A stretch of 64,000 nt of DNA from Granulicella arctica (GCF_025685605.1 NZ_JAGTUT010000001.1:4154001-4218000), one strand, 5' to 3'; counted from the first letter of the stretch, positions 17,931 to 26,800 are shown. The notes: generated by a model from the sequence alone, not told the origin. Numbers and translations are program-made.

Positions 17931-18815
17931 ATGAGTAATACCGTTGAAGATCAAAGCTTGCAGCCTGTAGCGGCTGCGCTGCCTCTCCTATCGGCAGCAA
18001 CGAAGCTCGGGAAGGTTGGACTGGTCGTGTCCAACCTTCAGCGCTCGCTAGAGTTTTATGCAGACATCATAGGCTTGCAAGTCCTGGCTCAAAGCGAACG
18101 CTCCGCGCAGCTTGGCATCACCGCAGAGAACCGCATTTTGCTTGAGCTGGAACAGAGAGAAGGTGTCCGTAAACTTATAGGCAAGCGGCTTGGCCTTTAC
18201 CATTTTGCCCTGCTGCTTCCTTCTCGGGCGGATCTGAGCAGTTTTGCTGAACACCTTCAAACTGCAGGGGTGCGAGCCGGGATGAGCGATCACCTGGTGA
18301 GCGAGGCTTTCTATCTGGAAGATCCAGATGGCCTTCAGATCGAGGTCTATGCTGATCGTGACCCGAAAGAATGGCTCTGGGACGGCGATGAGATTGCCGT
18401 CGCGACGCAGCCTTTGGACCTTCGCAAGCTTCTGAGTCACCGCCATCAACCGTGGGCGGGAGCTCCTCTCGGCAGCACCATCGGTCACATCCACCTCTAC
18501 ATCGGCGACATACCCCGTGCAGATCAGCTTTATCACCATGGATTGGGTATGAACGTCCGTTCCCGTAGCTTCCCCGGAGCGTTATTCCTCGCAGCAGGCA
18601 AATATCACCATCATGTCGGTCTGAACACATGGGCAGGAAGCGTGCCCGTGGCCTCCGAGACCGATGCGCGACTGTCGATCTGGGAACTCCAGGTGCCATT
18701 GACAGACCTGATCACACTCAGCGACAGGATGCTGTCGAACGGCTGGCAGCCCTTGGAGAGTACAACCTTCGTGGACCCGTGGGGCATTGCGCTGCGGCTG
18801 GTTGCCGTCCAGTAA
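17931..18815 (+). CDS. two-domain VOC-family protein, catechol 2,3-dioxygenase (CatE)-like
   Basis: A 294-residue protein with two VOC modules. The N-terminal module ends with DPDGLQIEVYADR; the C-terminal one starts with GHIHLYIGD (His186 as likely metal ligand) and has YHHHVGLNTWAG with a further His. The third ligand expected near the end, a Glu in the usual DPxGN-x-I-E pattern, is not evident: the sequence reads DPWGIALRLVA. Metal binding or the dioxygenase reaction is thus uncertain. The ribosome binding site is GGAAGGAA before ATG 17931, 36 bases after the azoreductase stop. Context suggests removal of catechols or quinone adducts. Confidence 0.8.
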   Translation: MSNTVEDQSLQPVAAALPLLSAATKLGKVGLVVSNLQRSLEFYADIIGLQVLAQSERSAQLGITAENRILLELEQREGVRKLIGKRLGLYHFALLLPSRADLSSFAEHLQTAGVRAGMSDHLVSEAFYLEDPDGLQIEVYADRDPKEWLWDGDEIAVATQPLDLRKLLSHRHQPWAGAPLGSTIGHIHLYIGDIPRADQLYHHGLGMNVRSRSFPGALFLAAGKYHHHVGLNTWAGSVPVASETDARLSIWELQVPLTDLITLSDRMLSNGWQPLESTTFVDPWGIALRLVAVQ

Positions 18816-18817
18816 GA

Positions 18818-19219
18818 TGCGCTACAAGTGGAAGAGCTTCTTTGCGTTGCCGCTTGCAATGGCTAGCTCTTGCCCGTACGCTGCTTGCCAAGCACCCGCC
18901 CCTCCACGCCTTCCGCACCTGGTGTGACCGATTTGCGAAGTTCGGGAGGATGAAGTACTTAATCGCGAACATCGTCCATGCGGCGACATCAAATCAAGAT
19001 CTCCAAGATAGCTACACGCCGGTGCCGGGCGCCGTTCGCCAGTTCATTCATGCCTGTGAGGGGCCAGGCGATATCCGTACCGGAACCGCCCCCAAAGATT
19101 TCCTAGTCTTGGTAGGACTCTTATGGCGCATCCCTCCAACTTCGTCCGGTGAGGCGTGAGTCAAAAGACTTCTTGCCCTCGCGGTTCGTCGGTTGGGCTC
19201 AAACGATCAGGAACTATAA
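18818..19219 (+). pseudogene. C-terminal remnant of a TetR-family regulator
   Basis: From about 18860 the frame encodes RTLLAKHPPLHAFRTWCDRF, then IRTGTAPKDFLVLVGLLWR. Both are characteristic of the C-terminal domain of SbtR-like TetR regulators. TGA at 19157 interrupts the frame, but the same frame continues VKRLLALAVRRLGSNDQEL to TAA at 19217-19219, as a TetR C-terminus would. A short upstream piece (QVEELLCVAAC, another frame) fits the preceding helix. The DNA-binding half is missing. This remnant explains the otherwise empty stretch 18816-19219. Confidence 0.6.
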
Positions 19220-19253
19220 ACGCATCTCACACCATCTGGTCTTTCCCTACAGG

Positions 19254-19577
19254 CTAGGAATAGGTTTTCGCTTGAATGGGATCACTTAGTTTTATCGGCA
19301 CTTTGCCCGGTGAGACCACAACAGGGCTAAGAGCACGAAGTTTCCAACTCACACTGACGCCTGCCGCAACAAACGGATCGCCTTTGACAATCTTGTCCGC
19401 CTCTTCAATCGTCTCGACTTCGAGTATCCACAATGCTCCAGACTCGTCATCAAACGGCCCAGCGGCGCGCAGCCGGCCATTCTCAAGGAAGCCTTGTCTA
19501 TATGCATGATGGGCAGGCCAAGTTGCTTCGATCTTTTCCTTGTCCTGAATGTATTCGATAATTGCTGCGATCTTCAT
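19254..19577 (-). CDS. YCII-related (YciI-like) protein
   Basis: A 107-residue protein of the dimeric alpha+beta barrel type, with the typical pattern HHAYRQGFLENGRLRAAGPF (His and following Asp) and ALWILEVETIEEADKIVKGDPFVAAG. Members act in chlorinated-aromatic and other catabolic pathways or remain unassigned. The start at 19577 is preceded on its strand by CGGAGC. It stands alone between the TetR remnant and a membrane protein gene on the same strand. Confidence 0.8.
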   Translation of the reverse strand: MKIAAIIEYIQDKEKIEATWPAHHAYRQGFLENGRLRAAGPFDDESGALWILEVETIEEADKIVKGDPFVAAGVSVSWKLRALSPVVVSPGKVPIKLSDPIQAKTYS

Positions 19578-19714
19578 TTTTGTTGCTCCGTTTCATGACG
19601 AGTATTTCGGCTGTGGCAGGTTGCAGGATCAAATTGATCCCAGGTTCGCGCTCATTCGAATCGAGGGCGTTCAGGCCAGCGAAGCCCCCTGAGAAGCAAG
19701 CGCAATTGGTGTCG

Positions 19715-20173
19715 TCAGCCCTTTGCCTGAGTCGAAGAGTTCGTGAAGCTTACACGGTGCCCCATGAACACGGTCGTGCACAGCAAATAAACGACGAGGG
19801 CTGCCGCAGAACTCTTTGATTGCGACGTGGCATGGTAGAGCGTGGTGTTGAAGTTGATCGCCGCAAGAACGGTGAGCGCCAAGGCTACAAAGCACTTTAT
19901 TAATAGCAATATGCCGGCGATGGCTTGAAGGAAAGCGACCTTCACCATGTAGGGAAGGTCCAGTAAAGCTTCCATGTATTGCTTCGCCACAAGGAGAGTA
20001 GCGGAAGGGTGGTAGGCCAAATCAAGGAAAGCGTTAAGGCCTCCCCACGTCATAAGGAAGTCAACAAGATAGCGGACTATGGTGATGGCTATTCGCTCAA
20101 CTGTTGACGAAGGGACAGATGTCGGATCAGATTCCACTTGACCGGGTGTCTTGAAGTTTTCAGCGGTTTCCAT
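19715..20173 (-). CDS. small four-helix membrane protein, DoxX-like
   Basis: A 152-residue protein with a polar N-terminus and about four membrane helices. The segment AGILLLIKCFVALALTVLAA followed by LYHA resembles the third helix of DoxX/DoxD-like proteins, but identity is weak and the call rests on overall layout. No catalytic residues are seen. It starts at ATG 20173 and is divergent from the regulatory-fold protein gene at 20344. Confidence 0.5.
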   Translation of the reverse strand: METAENFKTPGQVESDPTSVPSSTVERIAITIVRYLVDFLMTWGGLNAFLDLAYHPSATLLVAKQYMEALLDLPYMVKVAFLQAIAGILLLIKCFVALALTVLAAINFNTTLYHATSQSKSSAAALVVYLLCTTVFMGHRVSFTNSSTQAKG

Positions 20174-20343
20174 CTACTTAACCTAGTGCGTTAGGCATCG
20201 GTCCGCCGTCAAGGATGGTATGGATTTGTAGTCGAGCGTAGACGACTTCGCACACAGTCCCTCCGACTTATACGCCTACACTTGCTTACACGAACACACT
20301 AAGTCTGACCGCATGCCTCCCGTTCAACGACTAAGGTCGGGAC

Positions 20344-21501
20344 ATGAACGCTCTGCAGAAACTTAAGAAGATTAGCATTTCTGTCCTCGAAGACGAGCGG
20401 CGTCGGTTGGTAGTTCTCCCTTTCAGCCTTTGTCTGTTCCTTCTTGCAACTGTTCTCCCTGCAGATGCTCAACAACAGGCCGGTACACCTACGGCGGTCA
20501 GCGCCGTTCTCCCGGACGCTCCGCTGCCTGAATTTGGTTTGCAAAGCGTTCCATCTACCACGCAAACAGAGGGCCAAGGCACCATTTTAGGCGTGGTGCT
20601 TGATCTGAGTGGAGCTCGCGTTGTTGACGCTCGGGTAACGCTCACCACTGCCAATGGAGTCCAGGTGCAGACGTTGCAGTCCAAGGATGACGGCACTTTT
20701 GTGTTCAAGGCTGTTCCATCAGGCTCGTATCAGGTAGTGATTGACGCTAAAGGTTTGGAGCCGTTTACCTCTGCTCCGATAGTACTCGGAGCTGGGCAGG
20801 TCTATGAAATGCCGAGAGAACTGCTGGGCATTGCCTCGACGAGCACAACGGTTGAGGTTCGACCAACTGAGGAGATTGCTGCCGAGCAGATCAAGCAGGA
20901 GGAAAAGCAACGTATTCTCGGTTTCGCGCCAGCCTTTTACGTGAGCTATGTCAAAGATGCAGCCCCAATGACCACAAAGCAGAAGTATTCCCTTGCCGCG
21001 CACGACACTCTCGATTGGACTTCGTATATAGGCGTCAGTGTGGCCGCCGGTATTGAACAAGCAAGCAATACACACCCCGGATACGGACAGGGTGCGGCTG
21101 GATACGGCAAACGTTGGGCGGCACAGTTTGGTGACGGACGCTCCAGCGACTTTCTGAGCCATGCGGTCTTCGCTTCCATGTTTCATCAAGATCCCCGCTA
21201 CTTCTACCAGGGTACGGGAACAACGAAATCGCGTTTATATCACGCCTTGAGCAGTGCCTTTGTCGCACGCAGCGACAGCGGAAAGACGATGCCGAACTAT
21301 TCGTATCTTCTTGGAACAATGGCATCCGGCGCACTCTCGAACGCCTATTATCCCCATGCGGATCGTGGGGTAGGTCTCGTCTTCACAACTGCCGCCATAG
21401 GGATCGGTGGACGTGCCGCTCAAGCCGTGCTCGAAGAATTTGTGAGTAAGAGGATTACAAAGAACGCGCCCAAGTCGATTCCGGCTGGGCCAACACCATG
21501 A
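20344..21501 (+). CDS. exported protein with carboxypeptidase-regulatory-like domain
   Basis: A 385-residue protein. The hydrophobic export segment lies at about residues 24-43 (ending PADAQQQ), followed by a Pro/Ala-rich linker. A carboxypeptidase-regulatory (CarboxypepD_reg) beta-sandwich comes at about 78-150 (GTILGVVLDLSGARVVDARVTLTT, GTFVFKAVPSGSYQVVIDAKG). The remaining 200 residues carry several hydrophobic, glycine-rich stretches and no domain I can name. This architecture, the regulatory fold joined to an unknown outer-membrane-like domain without a TonB barrel, recurs in Acidobacteria. Role unknown. Confidence 0.75.
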   Translation: MNALQKLKKISISVLEDERRRLVVLPFSLCLFLLATVLPADAQQQAGTPTAVSAVLPDAPLPEFGLQSVPSTTQTEGQGTILGVVLDLSGARVVDARVTLTTANGVQVQTLQSKDDGTFVFKAVPSGSYQVVIDAKGLEPFTSAPIVLGAGQVYEMPRELLGIASTSTTVEVRPTEEIAAEQIKQEEKQRILGFAPAFYVSYVKDAAPMTTKQKYSLAAHDTLDWTSYIGVSVAAGIEQASNTHPGYGQGAAGYGKRWAAQFGDGRSSDFLSHAVFASMFHQDPRYFYQGTGTTKSRLYHALSSAFVARSDSGKTMPNYSYLLGTMASGALSNAYYPHADRGVGLVFTTAAIGIGGRAAQAVLEEFVSKRITKNAPKSIPAGPTP

Positions 21502-21634
21502 ACGGCACGCATCACCTCCAATTTCATTCCGGCCTGCTTGCGAGTTGCTGAACGGTGATGATCCTCGACGTTGCCTGTACCCGTCTGAAGTGGCCGGAAG
21601 ACGGCAAGAAGATTCCTCTAAGGAAAGCAGAGTG

Positions 21635-22276
21635 ATGAGAGTCAGACGGAAGCGAAGCCTAATTGCAAGTATCGGGGACATTGGATCTATCACGCGGCGT
21701 GTTGCGCAGGCCGTCTCAGGGAGCCGTATGAACTACTGGGCCTCTTACGTGACTGACTTTACGTGTCCTCTTCTGTTCGCATATCTCGGAACGAGACACC
21801 ATTGGAACTGGCCCTCTGTCATCTTCAGTTTCTTATCTGGCTGGACCGTATTCAGTCTGATCGAATACTCGGTTCATCGCTGGCTTCTTCATGCCGGGGA
21901 GGGGCTCCTCTTTCGCCTTCATGAGAGTCACCATCAGCACCCTGAAGAGCCTTCAGCCTTCTTCTTTCCTACGAGCATCGTGGTACTGACACTGGCCTGG
22001 CTGCTCCTCGACCGGGCTCTCCATCTCGACGGCGCATCTTTTTTTATCTGTGGTGTCGCGAGTGGCTACTGCTATTTTGGACTTCTTCATCACCTCGAAC
22101 ACACGACCCGCATCAATCGAATACCTTTTCGATGGCTGCAGAAACGATGGGCGGCTCATAGCGTTCATCACCGGCTGGACCATCATAATTTTGGAGTCAT
22201 CACGTCTTTTTGGGACCTTGTGTTCAGGACACATCAAAGCAGTAAGAAGCGGGAACGGTCGGAAGTCGTTCCATAA
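21635..22276 (+). CDS. fatty acid hydroxylase / sterol desaturase superfamily membrane protein
   Basis: A 213-residue membrane protein. It carries the histidine clusters of the di-iron hydroxylase superfamily in order: HRWLLH, HESHHQHP, HHLEH and HSVHHRLDHHNFG. These bind the iron pair that inserts oxygen into lipid substrates such as fatty acids, sterols or carotenoids. Membrane helices lie between the clusters. Start at ATG 21635 with AAGGA upstream. The lipid substrate is not indicated by its neighbours. Confidence 0.85.
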   Translation: MRVRRKRSLIASIGDIGSITRRVAQAVSGSRMNYWASYVTDFTCPLLFAYLGTRHHWNWPSVIFSFLSGWTVFSLIEYSVHRWLLHAGEGLLFRLHESHHQHPEEPSAFFFPTSIVVLTLAWLLLDRALHLDGASFFICGVASGYCYFGLLHHLEHTTRINRIPFRWLQKRWAAHSVHHRLDHHNFGVITSFWDLVFRTHQSSKKRERSEVVP

Positions 22277-22394
22277 GCGCGAGCACAACCGATGTTTTCG
22301 CAGGCGGGAATCTCCTAAGCCTTCGTCGATAGACATTCAGTAAAATTGGCAGACGTGAGCAGCCAAAGCTCGATTCATTGTCCTAGGAGGCGCT

Positions 22395-23852
22395 ATGCTG
22401 GAGAGCCTCATCAATCGAAGTGCAGCAATCTTAGGACACGTTCCAAGATCGCGCCTGTTCTTCAAGATCTTCGGCTGGTTCTGGTTCACGACGATAGCGA
22501 TCCATGTAGCCTTTTCCGTCGGCAGTGCGCTCACCGGTGTTCACGTCGTTCCCCAAGGCAATATGTACGCCACGGTTGCCCCGCTGCTGGCGGCCGAAGC
22601 AGTCGATACGTTTGAGACCGGGGGAGCGCCCGCGTTTGCGCAGTTCTCTGAACATAATTTCAGCCAGAATCAAGGAACGCTTTTCCTTCTGAATGGTTTC
22701 TACGCGGATGTGCTTTCGAGAACTCTTCCTCCCAACGGAGTTCGAATCGCGAAAGAGGCTCGACTGGGACAGTTGACCGTCTTCGGACCGCATCTTGCTG
22801 CCTATAGATATCTCAGCCGCTCAGGTCGACCCTATACTCTTCTGCTCGCAATGCGAGATGGGCCTGGTCAGTTTCGCGAGATATGGGGTCTTTCCGCCCT
22901 GTGGTTCGTGGCTGCAATCGGAACTGTGGTCACGATGCTTTGCTGGTGGCTGACCTACCACATTGTCTCTCCGGTACATCAGATTCAGGCTGCGGCACGG
23001 GACGTGGCCCTCGGAAACCTAAGTGCCCGAGTCGCGCCGGCAGTACATCGGCGAGGAGACGAGCTTGCTGCTTTGGCAAGGGACTTCGACGGGATGGTAT
23101 CCCGGCTGGAATCCCTTATCCGGTCGCAGAAGTCTCTGCTCAATTCTGTTTCGCATGAAGTGCGGTCTCCTTTAGCTCGAATTACTCTCGCCGCCGAGGT
23201 CCTCCGTGATGGCCCTGTCTCGGAGGCGGAAAACGCTTTAGCTCACCTCGACAGGGATGTAAGCCGGTTGGATATTCTGATGGGGCAGCTGCTCACGTTA
23301 TCGCGCCTCGATACGGGTCTCGGCTATGGGGAACGCGAGAGCCTCGATCTTGTACAACTCGTAGAAGAAGTTGCTGCGGACGGAGACTTTGAGGCGCGGG
23401 CGAATGGGAAACGTGTTTTGTTCCGCTCGGGCTTGACACGGCTCGACTTGCCCGCAAATGCATCTGCGCTGCGAAGTGCTGTTGAAAATGTCGTTCGCAA
23501 CGGCATCCGCTTTTCGGACACTGGTGCCGAGGTCTTGGTGGATCTTCGGGTTGTAAATCAATCCATAGCCCCGTGCGTTCAGGTGCGCATCCGTGATCAT
23601 GGGCCTGGCGTGCCGGACGATTACCTCGATACGATCTGCCAGCCATTTTTCCAGATCAAGAACGCTTCTATCTCACAGGTTGGCAATGGTCTTGGATTGG
23701 CCATCGCTCTTGAAGCAGTCCGGATGCACCGTGGCTCTATTCTTGCGACAAACCTGTCTCCGTCGGGCTTGGAGATGATGATCGAGATACCTCTCACTCA
23801 TGCATCTCCTTCGGAGCATACCGTCGTAGGGAAATCTTTGACACTCAGCTAG
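22395..23852 (+). CDS. sensor histidine kinase (CpxA-like)
   Basis: A 485-residue protein with two membrane helices (about 27-45 and 168-190) flanking a periplasmic domain of about 120 residues. Next come a HAMP linker (SPVHQIQAAARDVALGNLSARV), the HisKA box (SVSHEVRSPLARITLAAEVL, phospho-His) and an ATPase domain with N box (NVVRNGIRF), G1 (DHGPGVPDDY) and G2 (GNGLGLAIA). It senses an unknown envelope signal. The ribosome binding site AGGAGG is ideal. The cognate regulator is probably the OmpR-type protein at 25133, with a propeller gene in between. Confidence 0.9.
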   Translation: MLESLINRSAAILGHVPRSRLFFKIFGWFWFTTIAIHVAFSVGSALTGVHVVPQGNMYATVAPLLAAEAVDTFETGGAPAFAQFSEHNFSQNQGTLFLLNGFYADVLSRTLPPNGVRIAKEARLGQLTVFGPHLAAYRYLSRSGRPYTLLLAMRDGPGQFREIWGLSALWFVAAIGTVVTMLCWWLTYHIVSPVHQIQAAARDVALGNLSARVAPAVHRRGDELAALARDFDGMVSRLESLIRSQKSLLNSVSHEVRSPLARITLAAEVLRDGPVSEAENALAHLDRDVSRLDILMGQLLTLSRLDTGLGYGERESLDLVQLVEEVAADGDFEARANGKRVLFRSGLTRLDLPANASALRSAVENVVRNGIRFSDTGAEVLVDLRVVNQSIAPCVQVRIRDHGPGVPDDYLDTICQPFFQIKNASISQVGNGLGLAIALEAVRMHRGSILATNLSPSGLEMMIEIPLTHASPSEHTVVGKSLTLS

Positions 23853-23855
23853 AAC

Positions 23856-23872
23856 CAGCAGAAACCTACAAA
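23856..23872 (+). promoter_or_regulatory. 17-bp motif, first copy (candidate regulator site)
   Basis: CAGCAGAAACCTACAAA starts four bases after the kinase stop and about 140 bases before the propeller gene. A near-identical copy (15 of 17 bases) precedes the cytochrome gene at 25912. Both stand in intergenic DNA of the same gene group, so they are candidate sites for its OmpR-type regulator. Confidence 0.35.
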
Positions 23873-24010
23873 TCATGACGAATCTGATCACATCCTGACG
23901 GCACTCTAGGGTGTATCGGGTGATGCTAGTGATTGTTGGCTTGCGCCTGCCTTCCTTGCTCAGTTGTGCCGGAAGAAGTAAGGAGGAGAATTACGAACTT
24001 TGGAGACCCA

Positions 24011-25105
24011 ATGCAGAGCGAAGTTCAGATATACCATCCGACGCGTGAGCAGAAATTGATTCGGGTGCTGAAAACGGCTTTAAGGTGGGGAGGACGCATC
24101 GTGATGATGGGTTTAGCGGTTCTGGTTGTTGCAATTGCTTACCTCAGCCACGTCGGGGAGCCAAGCTCTGCCTCCTCCATGAAGTTTGAAGGATTCATCA
24201 AACTGCCGAAAGATCGCATCCTCAACATCTTCGACTACATGGCTCTTTCCGACCGAACCATCTTCGTCGGTAATATGCTGTCGGGCAGCGTCATCAAAGT
24301 GCAGCTGACCAACGATCACGGTGGGCCGCTCGCCAGTGTTTCTGAGCAGCGCGGAGCGGGGAATGCGCATGGGATCGCAGTCATTCCGCACGAAGACAAA
24401 GCATTTGTGACCCGCAGCGGCGAGAACGTTGTCGATGTGTTTCAGCCCAGCTCACTCAACCTGTTGGGACAGATTCCGGTCGCCGACGATGCGGACGCAA
24501 TCATTTACGATCCTGTGAGCCGCATGATCTATGTAGCGAACGGAGCGCCTAAGCTGGCGACGATCATCGACCCGGAAAAGCTCCAACCAGTAGCGACCAT
24601 TCCTCTAGGGGCTGAGCCGGAATATCCCGCCGCCGACGTGCAGCATGGCCTCATTTATCAAAACATGCATGACACGAACGAGGTCGCAGCGGTTGATTTG
24701 AAGACTGGTTCTGTCGTCGGCCGATGGTCTCTCGCGCCATGCGTCGGTCCATCCGGGCTGGCACTCGACCCCGTCCAGGGTCGTCTATACGCCGTCTGTA
24801 TGGGAAGCTCGCAACTTGTGGTCTTTTCACTTGAACAACACAAAGTAATCGCCTTCCTCCCCGTGGGTGGCAAGCCGGACTCAGTCGCCCTGGATCTTGA
24901 GCTTCATCGCATGTACACCGCTGGCATAGAGGGTGTGATGACCGTGATCGAGCAGAGCGGGGAGGACTATCGCATCCTTGACAACATCGAGACCCACCCT
25001 TTTGCCCACACCCTGATTGTCGATCCCCAGACCCATCGCGTGTACCTCACCTACGCGGCACTGCTGAGCGCACCGCGGATCGCGGTGTTTTCCCCTAAGC
25101 CGTAA
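24011..25105 (+). CDS. membrane-anchored YncE-like beta-propeller protein
   Basis: A 364-residue protein. One membrane helix (about residues 30-45) is followed by a seven-bladed YVTN/YncE-type propeller with repeats such as GIAVIPHEDKAFVT, AIIYDPVSRMIYVANG, GLALDPVQGRLYAV and SVALDLELHRMYTAG. Such propellers bind ligands or proteins outside the membrane. ATG 24011 is set by TGGAGA and the start of the amphipathic N-terminus; the longer open frame upstream lacks a ribosome binding site. It stands between a sensor kinase and its probable regulator, so it may feed a signal to the kinase (inference). Confidence 0.75.
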   Translation: MQSEVQIYHPTREQKLIRVLKTALRWGGRIVMMGLAVLVVAIAYLSHVGEPSSASSMKFEGFIKLPKDRILNIFDYMALSDRTIFVGNMLSGSVIKVQLTNDHGGPLASVSEQRGAGNAHGIAVIPHEDKAFVTRSGENVVDVFQPSSLNLLGQIPVADDADAIIYDPVSRMIYVANGAPKLATIIDPEKLQPVATIPLGAEPEYPAADVQHGLIYQNMHDTNEVAAVDLKTGSVVGRWSLAPCVGPSGLALDPVQGRLYAVCMGSSQLVVFSLEQHKVIAFLPVGGKPDSVALDLELHRMYTAGIEGVMTVIEQSGEDYRILDNIETHPFAHTLIVDPQTHRVYLTYAALLSAPRIAVFSPKP

Positions 25106-25132
25106 AGAACAGACATGGAGGACAATGGTTCT

Positions 25133-25897
25133 ATGACACGCACGCCATTCGTGGCCTCAGACTCTGGAAGTGTTCCAGTGCAGGCACCCGCCGTCATTGA
25201 AAGGCCAAAAATCCTTTTGATCGATGACGATCAAGAGTTGTGTCAGCTCCTAAGAACACGCTTCGCCTCGGAGGGCCTCGACCTGAAAACGGTTTTTCTC
25301 GGCAAGGAAGGGCTGCGATGCGCCTTAGAAAGCTCGTTCGCCCTGATCGTGCTCGACGTGATGCTTCCCGATATGCGAGGATTTGAGGTGCTCATGGAGC
25401 TTAGAAAGCACACGCTCACGCCTATCATCATGCTGACGGCGCAGGGCGATGAAGTAGATCGTATCCTTGGGCTGGAATTAGGTGCGGATGATTACCTGCC
25501 CAAACCCTTCAGCACTCGGGAATTATTGGCGCGAATGACGGCTATTCTTCGGCGCTCGGCATGGAAAGTACCCTTCACCGCCGGGAAGCCGCCGAAGTTC
25601 CTCTCCGGGGACCTGGAGATCGATCGTGCTCTCCGCATCGTTCTCCGGAATGGGGAACAGATCAAGCTCACCTCGACTGAATTCGATCTCACGCGGAGCT
25701 TCTGTGAGGCGCCCGGCGAGGTGCTGACGCGGGAACTGCTGGTAGTGAAGATACTGGAGCGAACCTTTGTCCCGTTCGACCGGAGCATCGATTTACATAT
25801 CAGCAATCTCAGACGCAAGCTCGGTCCTCGACCCGATGGCTATGAGCGGATTCAGAGCGTGCGTGGCATTGGCTATCTGTACGTCTGGCCCGCATAG
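25133..25897 (+). CDS. OmpR/PhoB-family response regulator
   Basis: A 254-residue protein with a receiver domain (acid pocket IDDDQE, phospho-acceptor Asp in VLDVMLPDM, Lys in YLPKPFS). A winged-helix effector domain follows (TSTEFDL, LTRELLVVKI, DLHISNLRRKLGP, IQSVRGIGYLY). It should be phosphorylated by the kinase at 22395-23852. ATG 25133 is preferred because GGAGG stands about 11 bases upstream; ATG 25115 would overlap that site. Confidence 0.88.
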   Translation: MTRTPFVASDSGSVPVQAPAVIERPKILLIDDDQELCQLLRTRFASEGLDLKTVFLGKEGLRCALESSFALIVLDVMLPDMRGFEVLMELRKHTLTPIIMLTAQGDEVDRILGLELGADDYLPKPFSTRELLARMTAILRRSAWKVPFTAGKPPKFLSGDLEIDRALRIVLRNGEQIKLTSTEFDLTRSFCEAPGEVLTRELLVVKILERTFVPFDRSIDLHISNLRRKLGPRPDGYERIQSVRGIGYLYVWPA

Positions 25898-25911
25898 CCA
25901 TCCCCTAGGAT

Positions 25912-25928
25912 CAGCAGAACGCTACAAA
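25912..25928 (+). promoter_or_regulatory. 17-bp motif, second copy
   Basis: CAGCAGAACGCTACAAA, 15 of 17 bases identical to 23856-23872, lies 15 bases after the regulator stop and about 60 bases before the cytochrome gene. Confidence 0.35.
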
Positions 25929-25989
25929 CCTAAACAACATCTCACCGTTCTAAACAGCACAGCCATTCTCCAGACCAGAAAATAAGTCA

Positions 25990-26403
25990 ATGAGGATTTT
26001 TTGGATGATTGTGGCGACGGCGGGAATGATTAACCTTGGCGATCCGAAAGAGCTTCAGGCCCAAAGCGAAGCGAGCAAACCAGAATTTTATCTCCAGCAT
26101 GTTAGGCCGATCTTTGAGGCACATTGCGTTCGCTGTCATGGGAACTCAAACCACCGAGGAGGGCTGAGCATGGAATCTCGTCAAGATTTGCTGATGGATC
26201 GAAGGAACAAGCCGGTCGTGATCCCGGGAGATGCAGCAAACTCACTGCTTGTGCGGCTGATTCGACACGAAGGGCCGCCGAACGATCCAATGCCGATGCC
26301 CAGCAAACGAGAGCGTCTGTCCGATGCCGATATTACGATGATCGAGCGATGGGTCCAGGCGGGAGCGATCATGTCCTCCACCGTGTTGGAAAACAGACGT
26401 TAA
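25990..26403 (+). CDS. planctomycete-type c-type cytochrome domain protein
   Basis: A 137-residue protein with a weak N-terminal export segment and a single haem-binding CxxCH (Cys46-Val-Arg-Cys49-His50, in FEAHCVRCHG). LSMESRQDLL, VVIPGDAANSLLVRLI and a Met-rich loop (DPMPMPSKRERLSDADI) follow. This is the PSCyt1 arrangement normally found at the N-terminus of large DUF1549/DUF1553 proteins or as a stand-alone electron carrier. Here it stands alone and ends at WVQAGAI, so no catalytic partner is visible. It follows the kinase-propeller-regulator group on the same strand. Confidence 0.82.
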   Translation: MRIFWMIVATAGMINLGDPKELQAQSEASKPEFYLQHVRPIFEAHCVRCHGNSNHRGGLSMESRQDLLMDRRNKPVVIPGDAANSLLVRLIRHEGPPNDPMPMPSKRERLSDADITMIERWVQAGAIMSSTVLENRR

Positions 26404-26800
26404 CTCTTCCTGGAAGAGGTCGCACCGAGAATGATGGACACCCAAGTCTTCCACCCAAGACGAGTCAGCACCTGCGGGCGCACCAAGCAGGGATGTAAGA
26501 AGATCCGATAGCCAAAATCAGGAGATTAGAACGGCTGGTCGCCGAGCTTTGCTACAAGAACCAGGTCCTGCGCAACTGCCTCGCGACGCTAGAACACTCG
26601 CAAACTTACATGGAGGCTGATCTACGATCAGAGCAGCTGCCCGTGAAAGTTGTCGCAGTTATCTAAAAGGCGAAATCATAGAGTGGGTACGACTCACGAC
26701 AAACTCACTGCGAGCACGTGCAGCTCGAATCATTATCAGCGACCCGCTCCGTCTCGCTCCCTCGGAGCCAATGAGACTCTGGCGTCTCGGGTGTCATTTC
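26404..26800 (+). other. gene-poor stretch with a possible transposase scrap
   Basis: No intact gene. One short frame (about 26500-26665, plus) encodes KIRRLERLVAELCYKNQVL, which resembles the leucine-zipper part of IS3-type OrfA proteins. It is too short to assign firmly. The rest shows no coding signal I trust. Confidence 0.3.
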
